Positions 43,507-54,735 of a DNA stretch of 64,000 nucleotides are shown here, piece by piece. The stretch is from assembly GCA_027422505.1 (NCBI GenBank), contig JAPQWV010000001.1, positions 8,866,001 to 8,930,000 on the forward strand, given 5' to 3'. The notes under the pieces were generated by a model. The model saw nothing but the letters and a program-made list of their open reading frames with translations. It was not told where the DNA came from and did not search any database. Positions within the stretch are counted from its first letter, which is position 1. Each line of letters opens with the position of its first letter. Origin of the DNA: Craterostigma plantagineum. Lineage: Eukaryota > Streptophyta > Magnoliopsida > Lamiales > Linderniaceae. The position numbers and the translations under genes were made by a program.

Positions 43507-46500
43507 AAATTTTCAATTTATATAAAGGAATTCCTCCTGTACATGCTCAAAATGTCGCTCCAACCCCATATACATGGGAAGTGTATAAGTGCGCAGCAAA
43601 AGAAAACTCTAATGCCCGGCCACACATGTCGCATCCATATACACACCACCCCCAAAAAGTCGCTGGAAGCTTCAAAAGGCAAGCCTTGCCATCAAAAGCG
43701 ATCACGTACCGTGGTCGCGGGCACCTACAACACATAAAGTAAGGGGTGAGTTATAAAGCTCAGTAAATAGGAATATGCAATGTCGTGAACGTGAAAACCC
43801 CGCAAAGGCATCCGCGCCAATGCATCTCACACCTCGTCAGGGGCGGAGCCAGAGAACAATACGAGGGTAGGCAAAAAATTACAAATCAACCCAAATAATA
43901 AAACGTAGGTTGTTCTTTTCGTGTTTTTAAATTTATATCTTTATTTAGTAGCATCAAACTAAAATCTCGTTGCTCTTGAGTTATTCACAGCAAAACCGAT
44001 TTTTCTATTTATTTGGTTTTTCAAAATTTTGAAATATGTTTGTTTGTTTTCTAATGTCATTATATGGAAATTAATATTTGAACCACTTATAATTGAGTTA
44101 GTTGACATAAAAATGATTCCAAACAAACAATAGTTAATAAATAAAACATCTTAACGAATAGGTTAAAACTATATCATATATATATATATATATATATATT
44201 CTAAAAGTCACGTGGTGCTGAACTTTTGCTAATACTATTGATACTATTAATTCTTATATTAATGTATATGCTGTTACATATACATATATATATATATAGG
44301 ATTTGACAAAATCTCAGGGTAGGCAAGTGCCTACCCTCGTCATAGCCTAGCTCCGCCCTTGCACCTCGTAAATCAAACTCAATCTCATGTCTCTCACGAC
44401 CCTCGGCTAACTTGCTATGCACCATAAAGAGCTCTAATCCAACATGGATCGTGGCAGCGACCTGCGCTAGGTTTCCCTAGGTCGCACCCTCCCAGGTCGT
44501 CCCCTCTGCCATGTGGTAGCCCACGCTGGTAGCCTATGCTGGTTAGCCTACACTAGGGTTTCCCCCTAGGTTGCTCCTTCCCAGGTCGCACCCTCCAGGT
44601 CGTATCCCTCCGCTATCAGGGCATTAGCCCAAATAAAACAAACAGAGCAGAAGCCCAAATAAATATATAATATAATCGACGACGCGTCACGCCGTCATGG
44701 TGCCATAGAAGTAGCCCTGACTCAACTGCGAGTCGACATCAAATGCCTATGTCGGCAAATATCATTCGCCCTCAGACGATAAAAACTGTGCATGCTCATC
44801 TCACATAAACCCCAAATATCTCGTGCATGCACATGAATATGCAATGTGAATTAATATCGTAAACACTTACCATGCATAAGCATGTTAAATAATTCACGTA
44901 ATAATATAAACACTCAAGCATATAGTCACGTAGTTCAAGCATATACAAATAAATTATGTGTTGTAGTTGAAATTCCCACTTCCTGTCGTCCAAGCTAAAT
45001 AAATTTACTGCTCCGGGAAATTCCTATTTTTCGACCCTTAAATCAAAATATTAAAGTATCAGTATAATATCTAAATTAGATGACTATGTCCAAATAAATT
45101 GGTTTGACTACACTAATTTGCTCAAAAATACTCTCAGTGTAACATATTTTAAAACCTTAAATCGTCTGATTAATAGTCTAAATTAGGTCAACACCCGATT
45201 GGTCAAGATTAGGGCAATATGAATTTCGATTAAAAGTAGTATCACCCGACTTTGAATTCGCCAAGTGTCACCTAAACTTTGAATCTCCCGACCATCTAAT
45301 AAATTAATATTTTATACAACACGGCGAAAGTCCCATATTTATGTCGAGTCAGCCTGATCATAATTCCTTCAAATTGCCCATACAAATCAGGCCATGTGTA
45401 CGTATGGGCGAATGTTCACCTAATTCTCTAGTTTCGACCGATTCTTGGAAGTCAATTCCTCTCTCCCACGGCGAAAGTTCTTTACCTTAAATTCATTCGT
45501 CCGAAACTTGTTACACTCGAAAGCTACTTTGGTTAATTATGATAAATATTAAAAACAATTCTGTCCTATTCTGATTAGGTGATATGTCCCATAGCTATGA
45601 TTGAAAATTGTCTAAGCTTACACGAAGGTCATCGCCCGAGTTTGGTTTCCTATTAGTTTTTTAACTTTATTCTATTATTGCCCAACATTGCACCAAAGGT
45701 TGTAAGATTCGATCGAAAGTTTAGTCTACTTCAACTTGCTCAATATTTACTACCTGAGGCTATTTTATTCAAGAACTCGTAACTCTAAAGTCATGAACCC
45801 AGAAATATAATATACTACCTCAGATAAATTCTTCAAGCTAGAGTTAATTCCTTTTTCTAAATTATTATACATGCCTGTACCAAGCTTAAGCAACGGATGT
45901 TAGTATTAATTAAATTCCAGAATTTAGGGCTTTTGAATATATATTATACCTGAAATTTTCGTATAGTTGATATTAGTTCACAGAACCATAATAACACATA
46001 AGTTATAAATAATTCACATGATATTAGTAAGGTTTTTCTACCTTCTTTAGGTCCGAGATTTTAATTTGCTAGAACTGTTTCACCGGCCGAAATTGTTTCT
46101 TCTTAAAGCTTAAGGAAGTTCTGCTTATTTTTGTTCTTTTCGTTATTGTGGGGGTTTTCCTTTCACGGGTTAATAGATAAACATTATGGTAAAGTGCTTA
46201 GGAACGTGTGAGTGAAAGGACAAGGAGGTGACATTATTTCCTCCTAGATTAAGCCAAGTTTTATGCTAATTATACATTTTTGTCTTATTGACTCAAAATT
46301 CAATGGTGCCATCCGAGTTTGGCTTTTATCTCATTGGTCAAAGGTTACTTGTATCATTTGAACAAGACTCTCATATAACTATCCGATTTCTACGTTGGAG
46401 TTATTGCAATCGGCCGACTTTAGTAGCAAATGGGTTATCCAACAATTAGGATAACATCGCCCGATTCTACTCACCCAACTTCACTTGATCGGCGAAATCG

Positions 46501-46837
46501 GTCTTTACCTATAGGTTTAACTTAATAGGTATAAAATCGACCGAAACTAGTTTTTCCTGAAAAATTAAATCCTCACATAATTTCGACCGAGTTCTATCTC
46601 TACTACAATCGGCCGAATTTCACTTCCTACTATAAATTTATATTTACCGATATTTCTTATAGTCCCAACTATATAAATATTATCCGAATTTTTTCCTAAG
46701 TCCTGATATCATCACTTAAGTCAGTTAGTCACGTAGCACATATATAAAATTGTAAACCGCATATTATGCAGTCACATAAACACAAAATATGTATGCAAAT
46801 TTATCGGCCGGCTTACTTACGGGACTCGGGTATTACA
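43507..46837 (-). repeat. LTR-like or solo-LTR block, limits uncertain
   Basis: The right edge reads actcgggtattaca, whose complement TGTAATACCCGAGT is a typical plant LTR start, and it abuts a truncated Copia LTR at 46838. The left part (43507-43800) contains a ggggtgagttataaagctca motif seen near the promoter end of several plant Gypsy LTRs. The interior is non-coding, AT-rich, and has a short repeated aggtcgcaccctcccaggtcg set (44470-44610). I could not identify the matching left terminus or target duplication. Confidence 0.4.
43838..44361. mobile_element. hAT-type MITE with 8-bp target duplication
   Basis: The terminal inverted repeats are caggggcggagccag and ctagctccgcccttg (13 of 15 pair). 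The perfect duplication cacctcgt lies at 43830-43837 and 44362-44369. Subterminal gagggtaggcaa and agtgcctaccctcgt also pair. The 524-bp interior is AT-rich with a TA microsatellite (about 44178-44200). Non-coding. Confidence 0.88.
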
Positions 46838-46998
46838 AATTTCTAGAGAGAGAAACAACAAGTACTTTCTCACTCTACTCAAATTCTCTCTAGCATTCTT
46901 CACAAGTTTTTCGATCGAATCTAAATGTCAATCATTCTAGTCGAATTACATAGAATTGAAGCCTAGGATCATAGGAGTTGATTATTGAGGACCTAACA

Positions 46999-48057
46999 AT
47001 TGATCAGAGCAGATTCGTTCTGTTTTGAATCGAAATTGTTAGAAATCGGATTGAATTTATTTGTAAAACTGTTCCGTGCGAATAGCAATTTTGGCGCGAA
47101 AATTGATTTCAATATGATAGCTCAAATTCTGTGATTGATTGAACTGAATCTTATGTTTCTGTGCTCGCTTACGTGCTAGAATCGATTAGGATCCGATCGA
47201 TAGCAATTAGAACATCGAATTTGAAGAATTAGAGAATCTGGATTTGTTACTGTTTGCGATGAACTCATAAGAACACGTTCTGATTTTGATCCAATTCGAC
47301 ATATCTTGTTTAACAACGTGTTTAATTGTATGTTCGCATGTTATCGTTAGATAATTCCGAGCAATTACTTGCAATCTCTTTGATTGATTGACTGTTTTTG
47401 CTTGAAATTAGTGTTAAATTCGTATTCTGTTATTAATTGCGTGATTTCAATTTCTCTCGCTAGGTTTTCGATCGGATTTAATTTCTCGATCGAAAACGCT
47501 GAGCGAGGAATTTTTGCAATTAGAATACGTAATTATTACTGAAGTCGCTGCTGTTAAGAGTGATTTGAGCCGAAATATTTCTCGAGCATTATTCCAACGA
47601 AAATCCATTTCGACGAGAATCATTTTGACTTTGTGCGCGTATTTTTTCCTCTCGAAAAACATATCTTTTGGTCAGACTTTTAAGTTTGACTTAGCGAAAA
47701 ATCATTTGAGCTCGAAAAACTTTTTGGGTCAACCAATTTATTTTGACTCAGCGATAAACTTACTGTTTCTTAACGATCTAGATAAATTCACGCACTGAAA
47801 AAGTTTCTCCACCAAGAGATTTTGAGCAAATTATTTTCGCTCGAAAAATTTTTCGCTAACAGTATTTAACGCGCGAAAACAGTAACACATTTTTTTTACG
47901 ATATTATTTTTTATCAAACTTTAAAGATTGAATCAAAAATAATTCTCGACTGCTATCGAATCAAACATTACTAACGAATTTGTCACTTGTGAAGCACAAT
48001 TACATCATAATCGAAACAACTAACAAAGATCCAAGAAAAATCAACTCATAAAATATT
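46999..48057 (+). other. Copia 5' leader, AT-rich
   Basis: About 1 kb between primer site and gag start. It repeats ctcgaaaaac/cgctcgaaaa-type motifs (about 47470-47880) but has no convincing coding frame. Confidence 0.5.
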
Positions 48058-50150
48058 ATGGATGCTTACACTCTTGGCAACGACAACCGTCCACCCATTT
48101 TGAAACACGGAGAGTACACAGTCTGGCGCAGTCGATTCCTCAACTTCCTGAACTCAAAGACAAGGCCGAGAACCTTCTAGCTTCCCTACAAGAAGGACCG
48201 GCTCAATTTTGGGTTGAACAAGTAGCCAATACAACTAATAATCCACCTCTACCTGCAGTTAGTAGACTGAAAACTCCTAGTGAATACAATGAAGCATAGA
48301 GGTTGAGAGCAAATGCTGATCTCCGCTGCAAGTCATGGCTCATGCAAGGCATCCCGAACGATATATACATGCAGATCGACAGCATTCCTACGGCAAAAGG
48401 AATGTGGGATGAACTCTACCGCATGATGCAACGTATAGAAGTTGGAGTAAAATCCAAGAAGCCCAACAAACTTACGACCTATGACTCTTTCCAGGCCAAA
48501 CCGGAGGAGCGCCTACATGATATCTATCAAAGATACCTCACACTTCTCAACGAAATGAAGAAAATAGAAATCACCAAGACTAACAAGGAGACCAACATTC
48601 GATTTCTATCCTCTCTGCCCTCCGAATGGAAGAAGATATCCACTCAGATCCGACAGAACAAAGACCTCGAGGAGTTGGATATCCATGCCATTTAGACAAT
48701 CTCGCCCAACACGAGGAAGATATAAGAGAGATTCAGAAGGAGCATAAGGGCAAACAGACTGAAGACTCAGTTGCCCTAGTCCCAGAGAAGCGGAGGTCAA
48801 GATCTCGCAAGGAAAAGATCATTAGGCCTCCCACAATTTCAGAGTCGGACAACGAATCAGACTCCGACGTCGAGCCACATATCAAAGCACTGGGAAAGCA
48901 GCTCATTGGAAAGATGATAACAAAGCAGTACTTCAAAAAGAAGTCCTCGTCATCAGCCAACTGACTTCGGACCTCAAGGTCAAGAACAAGGAACGCACAC
49001 CAGAGACCTCCGAAGTCAAGAACGTCAAAGAGCAAAGAAAGTGCTTTAACTGCGGCAAACCTAGTCACTGTGCCCGAGAATGCACTCTCCCGAAGAAGAG
49101 AGATGCCAACTACTACTCCAAGAAGCTTCAACTCACCAAGCAGAAGGAAGCTGGAGTAGCACTCATGGCTGAACAAGACCACTGTCTCGAGGATACGTCG
49201 AGTTCAGAAGAGGAGAATCTCGCACTAATGGCTCGCCAAGACGAGGACTCAGACACTGAAATCTCTAGCAGGGCGAAAAATGACCAAGCATATACCTCGT
49301 CCCAGGAGGTAGTATCCCTCAATTCCACATTTGACCATGTTAGAATCGTATCAGCAAGATTTTCACTTGATTGAACTTGTTGTACATCAATATCACCAAG
49401 TAGAATACGCTAACGTGAAACGTGAGCAGAAAACTATATAGGAGTTAGAGGAGCGACTAGTGATAAGTGAGCGTAATTTTCAACTGCTATTTGACGAGAA
49501 GTTTCATATAGAAATTCTCTTGTCTAATGCAAAAGCTAAGATAGCTAGTCTACAATCTAAGGTAGCCTCCTTAGAGACCAAAAATAGCGACCTAGATAAA
49601 GCCCTGAGCGAAAGTAACAGATAGCTATCAACCTCTAGAAACGATTATACGGCACTCTTCGAGGAAAGAAAATAGCTTTACTCTAGGATCAAGCTCTTAG
49701 ATAGAAAAACGTAAAGTTAAAACTAGGGTTGAGATCCCCTTTGACTACTCTGAATTGAATGGTAGTTACGAAACTAGGTATATACCCCAGGATTGTGACA
49801 GTGATTCAATTTATTCTTTACAACCTCCATGTCAGTCGGAGGAAGCCAACTATCTACATTCTGAAAATTCTTCCAAATTCTACGTTCCTTCAATTGTTAA
49901 GAAAATAGAGGAATTGCGTTCTTCAGTAGAAATAGAAAAGAAGAATTTTGAAGCTGAAAAGCTAGCGTTTCTAAAAGAGATCGAACAACTCAGAGCTTCC
50001 TCCATCTCTCAAAATATTCCTCACGCATCTTCCATACTTTTAAATGTCAAACCAACTCGCAAGAGCGTGAAGAAAGAAATATCGTCCTCTCGTTCCTCTA
50101 AAAAATTACCATTCCTAATATCGTCTCTACTACATCTACAGGGAGCGTAA
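48058..50150 (+). pseudogene. gag of the long Copia, with acidic and coiled extension
   Basis: The ATG at 48058 opens MDAYTLGNDNRPPILKHGEY, followed by VWRSRFLNFLNS. The main capsid frame is at 48303-48695 (LMQGIPNDIYMQIDSIPTAK, DIYQRYLTLLNEMKKIEI). The zinc knuckle CFNCGKPSHCARECTLPKK (about 49039-49095) binds RNA. It is followed by a Ser/Glu/Asp-rich stretch (49165-49374) and a Lys/Glu-rich segment predicted from composition to be coiled coil (about 49900-50000, VKKIEELRSSVEIEKKNFEA). Stops lie near 48150, 48690, 48961 and 49374. This long gag distinguishes it from the other Copia elements here. Confidence 0.8.
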
Positions 50151-50829
50151 TACAGCGAAGAAGGACTCGAAGGAGTGGGTGTCTAAGATGAAATTAGAGA
50201 AGGAGCCATTAGATTTCATTGTTCCTAATACAATTCCTCCTTCTGTACAAATAAATGACACTCGCAAAAATAAAAGAGCCATTTCTTCTTTAACGATCAT
50301 TAATTCTACATGTTCCTTAAAGCCTATCATTTTTAGAAGCACAAATTTTGGAAAGGGCTCTACATCAAAGATTAAAAATAATTCTTCAAGACAAGTGGTG
50401 ATAATAAAACCCGCAGGAAATAAGATCCAGCCATTAAGAAAGCTTGTGTCGCTATTTATTCTTGTGCTCACCTAAGGTATCCCGTAGAGATCCAATCCCC
50501 TAAGTACCTTAGGCGACTTGGCAAAGAAAATATATTTTCCTCAATCAAGCCAACTTCAGCATTTGTGCGCGCTGAAATCAACATCCTTTGTAAGGTTCAA
50601 CCAAATTGGATTCCTAAAACTCCACCGTGGAAGACGAACGCTAGAAAGGCAAAGTCCCCTACAAAGGTTAAACCCAATCTAACTACTCCAAAGTTGGTTT
50701 GGGTTCCTAAAGCTACAACTAACCACATTTTATGAACTAATTCTGAACAAGTCAAAGTTAAATCTGCTAATCAGAGAGGACCAATTTATAAGTGGGTACC
50801 TAGAGCTCTCTAAATTATTTTTTTTTTCA

Positions 50830-53800
50830 GATCCATCATGTGTGGTACCTCGACTCGGGTTGCTCCACACACTTGACAGAAAATCAAGAGCTGCTGAGCA
50901 ACTATCAAGACCGCTTAAATGACAAAGTCAGATTTGGGAACAACGACTCAGCTCCGATCCTAGGACTTGGAGATACAATTTTGGAAAATCTGACTATCAA
51001 TGATGTCTCCTACATCGATGGCCTCCGACCATAACTTGTTGAGCATAGGCCAATTCTGCGATAAAGACTTCTAGGTGGTCTTTCTTGGTGACCGGTGTAG
51101 AATTTTGGACTGTCAGGACACAGAGCTCCTTCAGGGATTTCGAAAATCAAACCTATATACGATCAACCTGACGTCCGTGCGACCTCCGACTGCTGTTTGC
51201 CTCATTTCTCAGATCACGATTCAGAGGAACAACTTATGGTATCAACGCATGTCTCATCTCAACATTAAAGCTCTTCAGCGACTTTCAATGAAGAAGTTGG
51301 TCCACGGTCTGCCAACTATAACACTACAAGAGCATCACTGTTCGGCATGTCATCTTTGAAAAATGAAGCGAGCCTCTCATCACGTCAAGCTAGTTGCCTC
51401 TACTTCATGACCACTGGAATTACTTCACATGGACCTCTGTGGATCGATGCAAACACAGAGTATCAATGGACGCAAGTATATGTGATAAAAAGGATGAGAC
51501 AGTGGATCGATGCCTCTACTATACGTGGACGAAGTTCCTCCGAACAAAGGATGAGACAGGGGACTTGATAAAAAATTTTGTGAACTCAACTCAGAATTTA
51601 CTGCAGCAAACTATCCAAGTCATTCGAACAGACAATGAGTTCAAGAACAAGAATCTCAGTGCCTTTTATCAGAGTCTTGGGATCAGTTAACAATTCTCAG
51701 CCGCAAAGACACCTCAACAGAATGGGATAGTCGAGAGGAAGAACAGAACTCTAGTGGAAGCCGCGCGTACGATGCTGATTCACTCCGGCCTCCCACACTT
51801 GCTCTGGGCTGAAGCAGTAAATACCGTCTGTTTCACTCAAAACAGGAAGGTCGTTCACAAGCGCTTCGATAAGACTCTGTACAAGATCATCAACAAGCGA
51901 GTACCCAACATTTCCTTCTTCACAAGCGCTTTGTGGCGAACGATAGAGAGCAACGTGCCAAGTTCAACCCTAAAGCATCCGACTGCACTTTCGTGGGATA
52001 CTCCTCGACCTCCAAGGCGTACAGAATATACATCAAGTCCAACCGTACAATACTGGAAACCTACAATGTCACTATCCAAGAAGTGGCAGAAATGGCTTTT
52101 GGGCACATCAGTCCACGACCCGTGCCTAACCCAATGGCTCCTACACACATCCGTCAAGGACCGGTGCCTAACCCAATGGCTCCTGCACACCTCACTTCAG
52201 GACCCGTGCCTAACCCAATGGCTCCTGCACACCTCAGTTCAGGACCCGTGCCTAACCAGATGGCTTCTGAATATGACAGTTCAGAACTTGTGCTTACTGG
52301 TGTGTTGACACAAGACTAACAGAGAACGGCAACAACACAACCTTCATCATCAGAAGAAGCTTTACAATTAGCTCTAGAAGACTTGGACTCGCTCTTCGAG
52401 CATCTATATCGGCCGAACAACCAAATTAATACACCTACGGTGGAACTCGCACAATACGAAGCCGATATACCGAGTACTTCAAATGTCCCCACCTCAACCG
52501 ATTCAGAATTACCACAGAATGCTACTACTCCAAACATGGATGCTGAGGTAACATCATCAGAGTCGCTCAACTCAAGTCCAGACATGGAACTCAGCTAGGT
52601 GAACAGCTTGCGATCACTGGAGATCTCGCCCCACAAATGGCTGATGCTTCAGGCTCGGCTTTGCCTCATTAACGCAAGTGGACTCGATCCAGTCGATCAG
52701 ATCATCGGTAATCCTTCGTGTGGAGTACGGACAAGAAATCAGAGCGGACTTTTCAGCTGCATCTTAAGCCAAAATGAGCCAATGAAGGTAGCAGGCGCAC
52801 TTAAAGACACAGATTGGGTAATAGCAATGCAAGACTAAATCAACCAATTTGAGCGTCTACAAGTGTGGACATTAGTACCCCGTCCGCATGGGAAAACAAT
52901 CATCGGGACGAAATGGGTATTCAAGAACAAGAAAAATGAAGAAAGTGAAGTGATCAAGAACAAAGCGCGACTCGTTGCTAAAGGATATAATCAACAGGAA
53001 GGCATAGACTACGACAAAACATACGCTCCTGTTGTCCGGAATCGAAGCCATCCGCCTATTCTTGGCCTACGCTGCTCATAAGGACTTCAAAGTCTACCAA
53101 ATGGACGTCAAAACCGCCTTTCTCAACGGCGTATTAAAAGAAGAAGTCTACGTCGCTCAACCAGATGGCTTCGTCGATCAAGAACATCCTGATTACGTCT
53201 ATCGGTTGGATAAAGCTCTCTACGGACTAAAACAAGCTCCTCGCGCTTGGTATGACGTCCTGAGCGAATTTCTCGTGAAGTCTGGATTTGTTCGAGGAAC
53301 TATCGATACGACTCTCTTCATCAAATGGCAAGACAAAGATCTGATGGTCGTCTAAGTATATGTCGACGATATCATCTTCGGATCTACAAATCCCCGGCTA
53401 TGCCAGAAATTCGGAGATCTCGTGAAGACCAAGTTCGAAATGAGCCACATGGGAGATATGCCGTTTTTCTTAGAACTTCAGGTCAGGCAGCTTGAAGATG
53501 GAATTTTCATAAGTCAGACCAAGTATATCAAAGACATCCTGAAGAAATTCCATCAAGATCAGAGCAAGCCTCTTAGCACTCCCATGGAAACGAGTTGTGA
53601 GTTGGATGCTGATCCTTTAGGAAAAGAAGTCGACATCACACTCTACCGAAGCATCATCGGATCTCTACTCTATCTCACCTCGAGTAGGCCGGACATCATG
53701 TTTTCCACTTGCCTCTGCGCCCGTTTCCAAGCCGATCCCAAGGAATCCCACATGCTAGCGGTCAAACGGATCCTGCTCTACCTTAGAACTGTTGTATCCA

Positions 53801-54270
53801 AAAGGTACGAACTTCAAACTAATCGGCTACACCGACGCTGATTATGCAGGTAGCCGAATGGACTGGAAAAGCACTTCCGGTGGCGCTCAATTTCTAGGCG
53901 AAAAGCTTGTCTGCTGGTCATCCAAACAGCAGAATTGTGTCTCAACATCGACGGCTGAGGCAGAATACGTCGCGGCCGCCAGCTGTTGCTCGCAAATGCT
54001 ATTGCTATTACGGGTACAATTCAAATAATATACCCATATATAGTGATAGTTAAAGTGCCATTGCTAATACGTGTAACATGTTCACCACTCACGCACAAAA
54101 CACATAGACATACGATATCACTTTATAAAAGATCACGTAGGAGAAGGCACGATTGATATGTATTTCATGAACACGGAGTATCAACAAGCTGACATTTTCA
54201 CCAAGGCATTGGATGAAAAACGATTCCAATTCCTTGTCGGAAAATTAGGCATGTTGAACCTCACGTGATA
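50830..54270 (+). pseudogene. Copia pol: protease, integrase, reverse transcriptase, RNase H
   Basis: The protease reads WYLDSGCSTHLTENQELLSN (50840-50900), an intact DSG. The pre-integrase region has LWYQRMSHLNIKALQRLS and HHCSACHL. The integrase core keeps IQVIRTDNEFKNKNLS and PQQNGIVERKNRTL-type text across frames (to about 51760). After the 42-bp repeats, reverse transcriptase starts near 52863 ([40 protein letters not shown]). A TAA at 53353-53355, where a Gln codon is likely, directly precedes VYVDDIIFGS (about 53356-53385). RNase H shows GYTDADYAGSRMDWKSTSGG and STAEAEYVAAASCCS, and ends with QADIFTKALDEKRFQFLVGK. Defective. Confidence 0.88.
52117..52284 (+). repeat. 42-bp in-frame minisatellite inside Copia pol
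   Basis: Four tandem 42-bp units start at 52117, 52159, 52201 and 52243. Each has the core gtgcctaacccaatggctcc; the fourth has diverged. In the frame of 51933-52319 they encode GPVPNPMAPAHLSS-like 14-residue repeats. Because 42 is a multiple of three, the repeat is open in more than one frame. It lies between integrase and reverse transcriptase, a variable linker. Confidence 0.93.
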
Positions 54271-54418
54271 TGTGCTTTACCTGATCTTCTGTGCTTTCAT
54301 ATGCTCTATTCTATGTGTTTTCTGTACTTATTTGTTATATCTTGCGTGAAAATTAAAAAATATATAATAATAATAAAAAACTCTCAAAATATTTTACATA
54401 TACTTACAATATTCGGGG

Positions 54419-54584
54419 GATGAAGATAATCTTTAGGACGCTTTGATCCAATCACAAATAATTTTTCCCCGACATGCGACAGATTATTTGCCTAATTTTG
54501 TCAGTCCAAGTCGCATTCTTGTGTCTAATGGTCATTAGTTTGCCCTTTTTCTTTTACTTTTAATTTTTATTTCTTTTTAATTCG
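54419..54584. other. probable start of the Copia 3' LTR
   Basis: After the purine-rich cgggggatgaagataa the sequence begins tgaagataatc. It is soon interrupted by a GC-rich hAT-type end, so the LTR cannot be followed or compared with the 5' remnant. Confidence 0.35.
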
Positions 54585-54735
54585 GGCGGGCCAGGTCCGC
54601 TGCCCGCCTGTAGGGCGGGGCAGACCTTCATTTCCAGACCCGCCAAACGGCGGGCTTACCTGCGCCCGCCCCGCCCAAGGCAGGCTTTGGCGGGTAACGG
54701 CCGCCCCGCCCCGCCAGCCCGTTTAAGAGGACATA
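54585..54735. mobile_element. hAT-type GC-rich terminus, third copy, partial
   Basis: The gggc/gccc-rich block ends in ccgccagcccgtttaaga, the complement of the tcaaacgggc start of the other copies, and closely follows the right-end pattern of 27895-28316 (accttcatttccagacccgc). The opposite end is missing or not recognised. Confidence 0.6.

Larger units (their letters stand above)
46838..54418 (+). mobile_element. long Copia retrotransposon with truncated 5' LTR
   Basis: A partial 5' LTR (46838-46998, ending acctaaca) is followed by the primer-like attgatcagagcag (46999-47012), a leader of about 1 kb, gag, a long acidic/coiled segment, protease, integrase, a minisatellite, reverse transcriptase and RNase H ending near 54270. 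The large gag with an extra segment is reminiscent of SIRE/Maximus-type Copia elements; this lineage call is an inference. The 5' LTR is cut by the block to its left. A 3' LTR probably starts near tgaagataatc at 54419, but I cannot verify it. Many stops are present. Confidence 0.8.

Noticed and set aside
52117..52284. CRISPR-like array
   Set aside because: Units are contiguous with no spacers, lie inside a retrotransposon coding region, and encode in-frame peptide repeats.
51754..52308. 184-codon frame as a separate gene
   Set aside because: It overlaps Copia integrase linker text and stays open only because the 42-bp repeats preserve frame.
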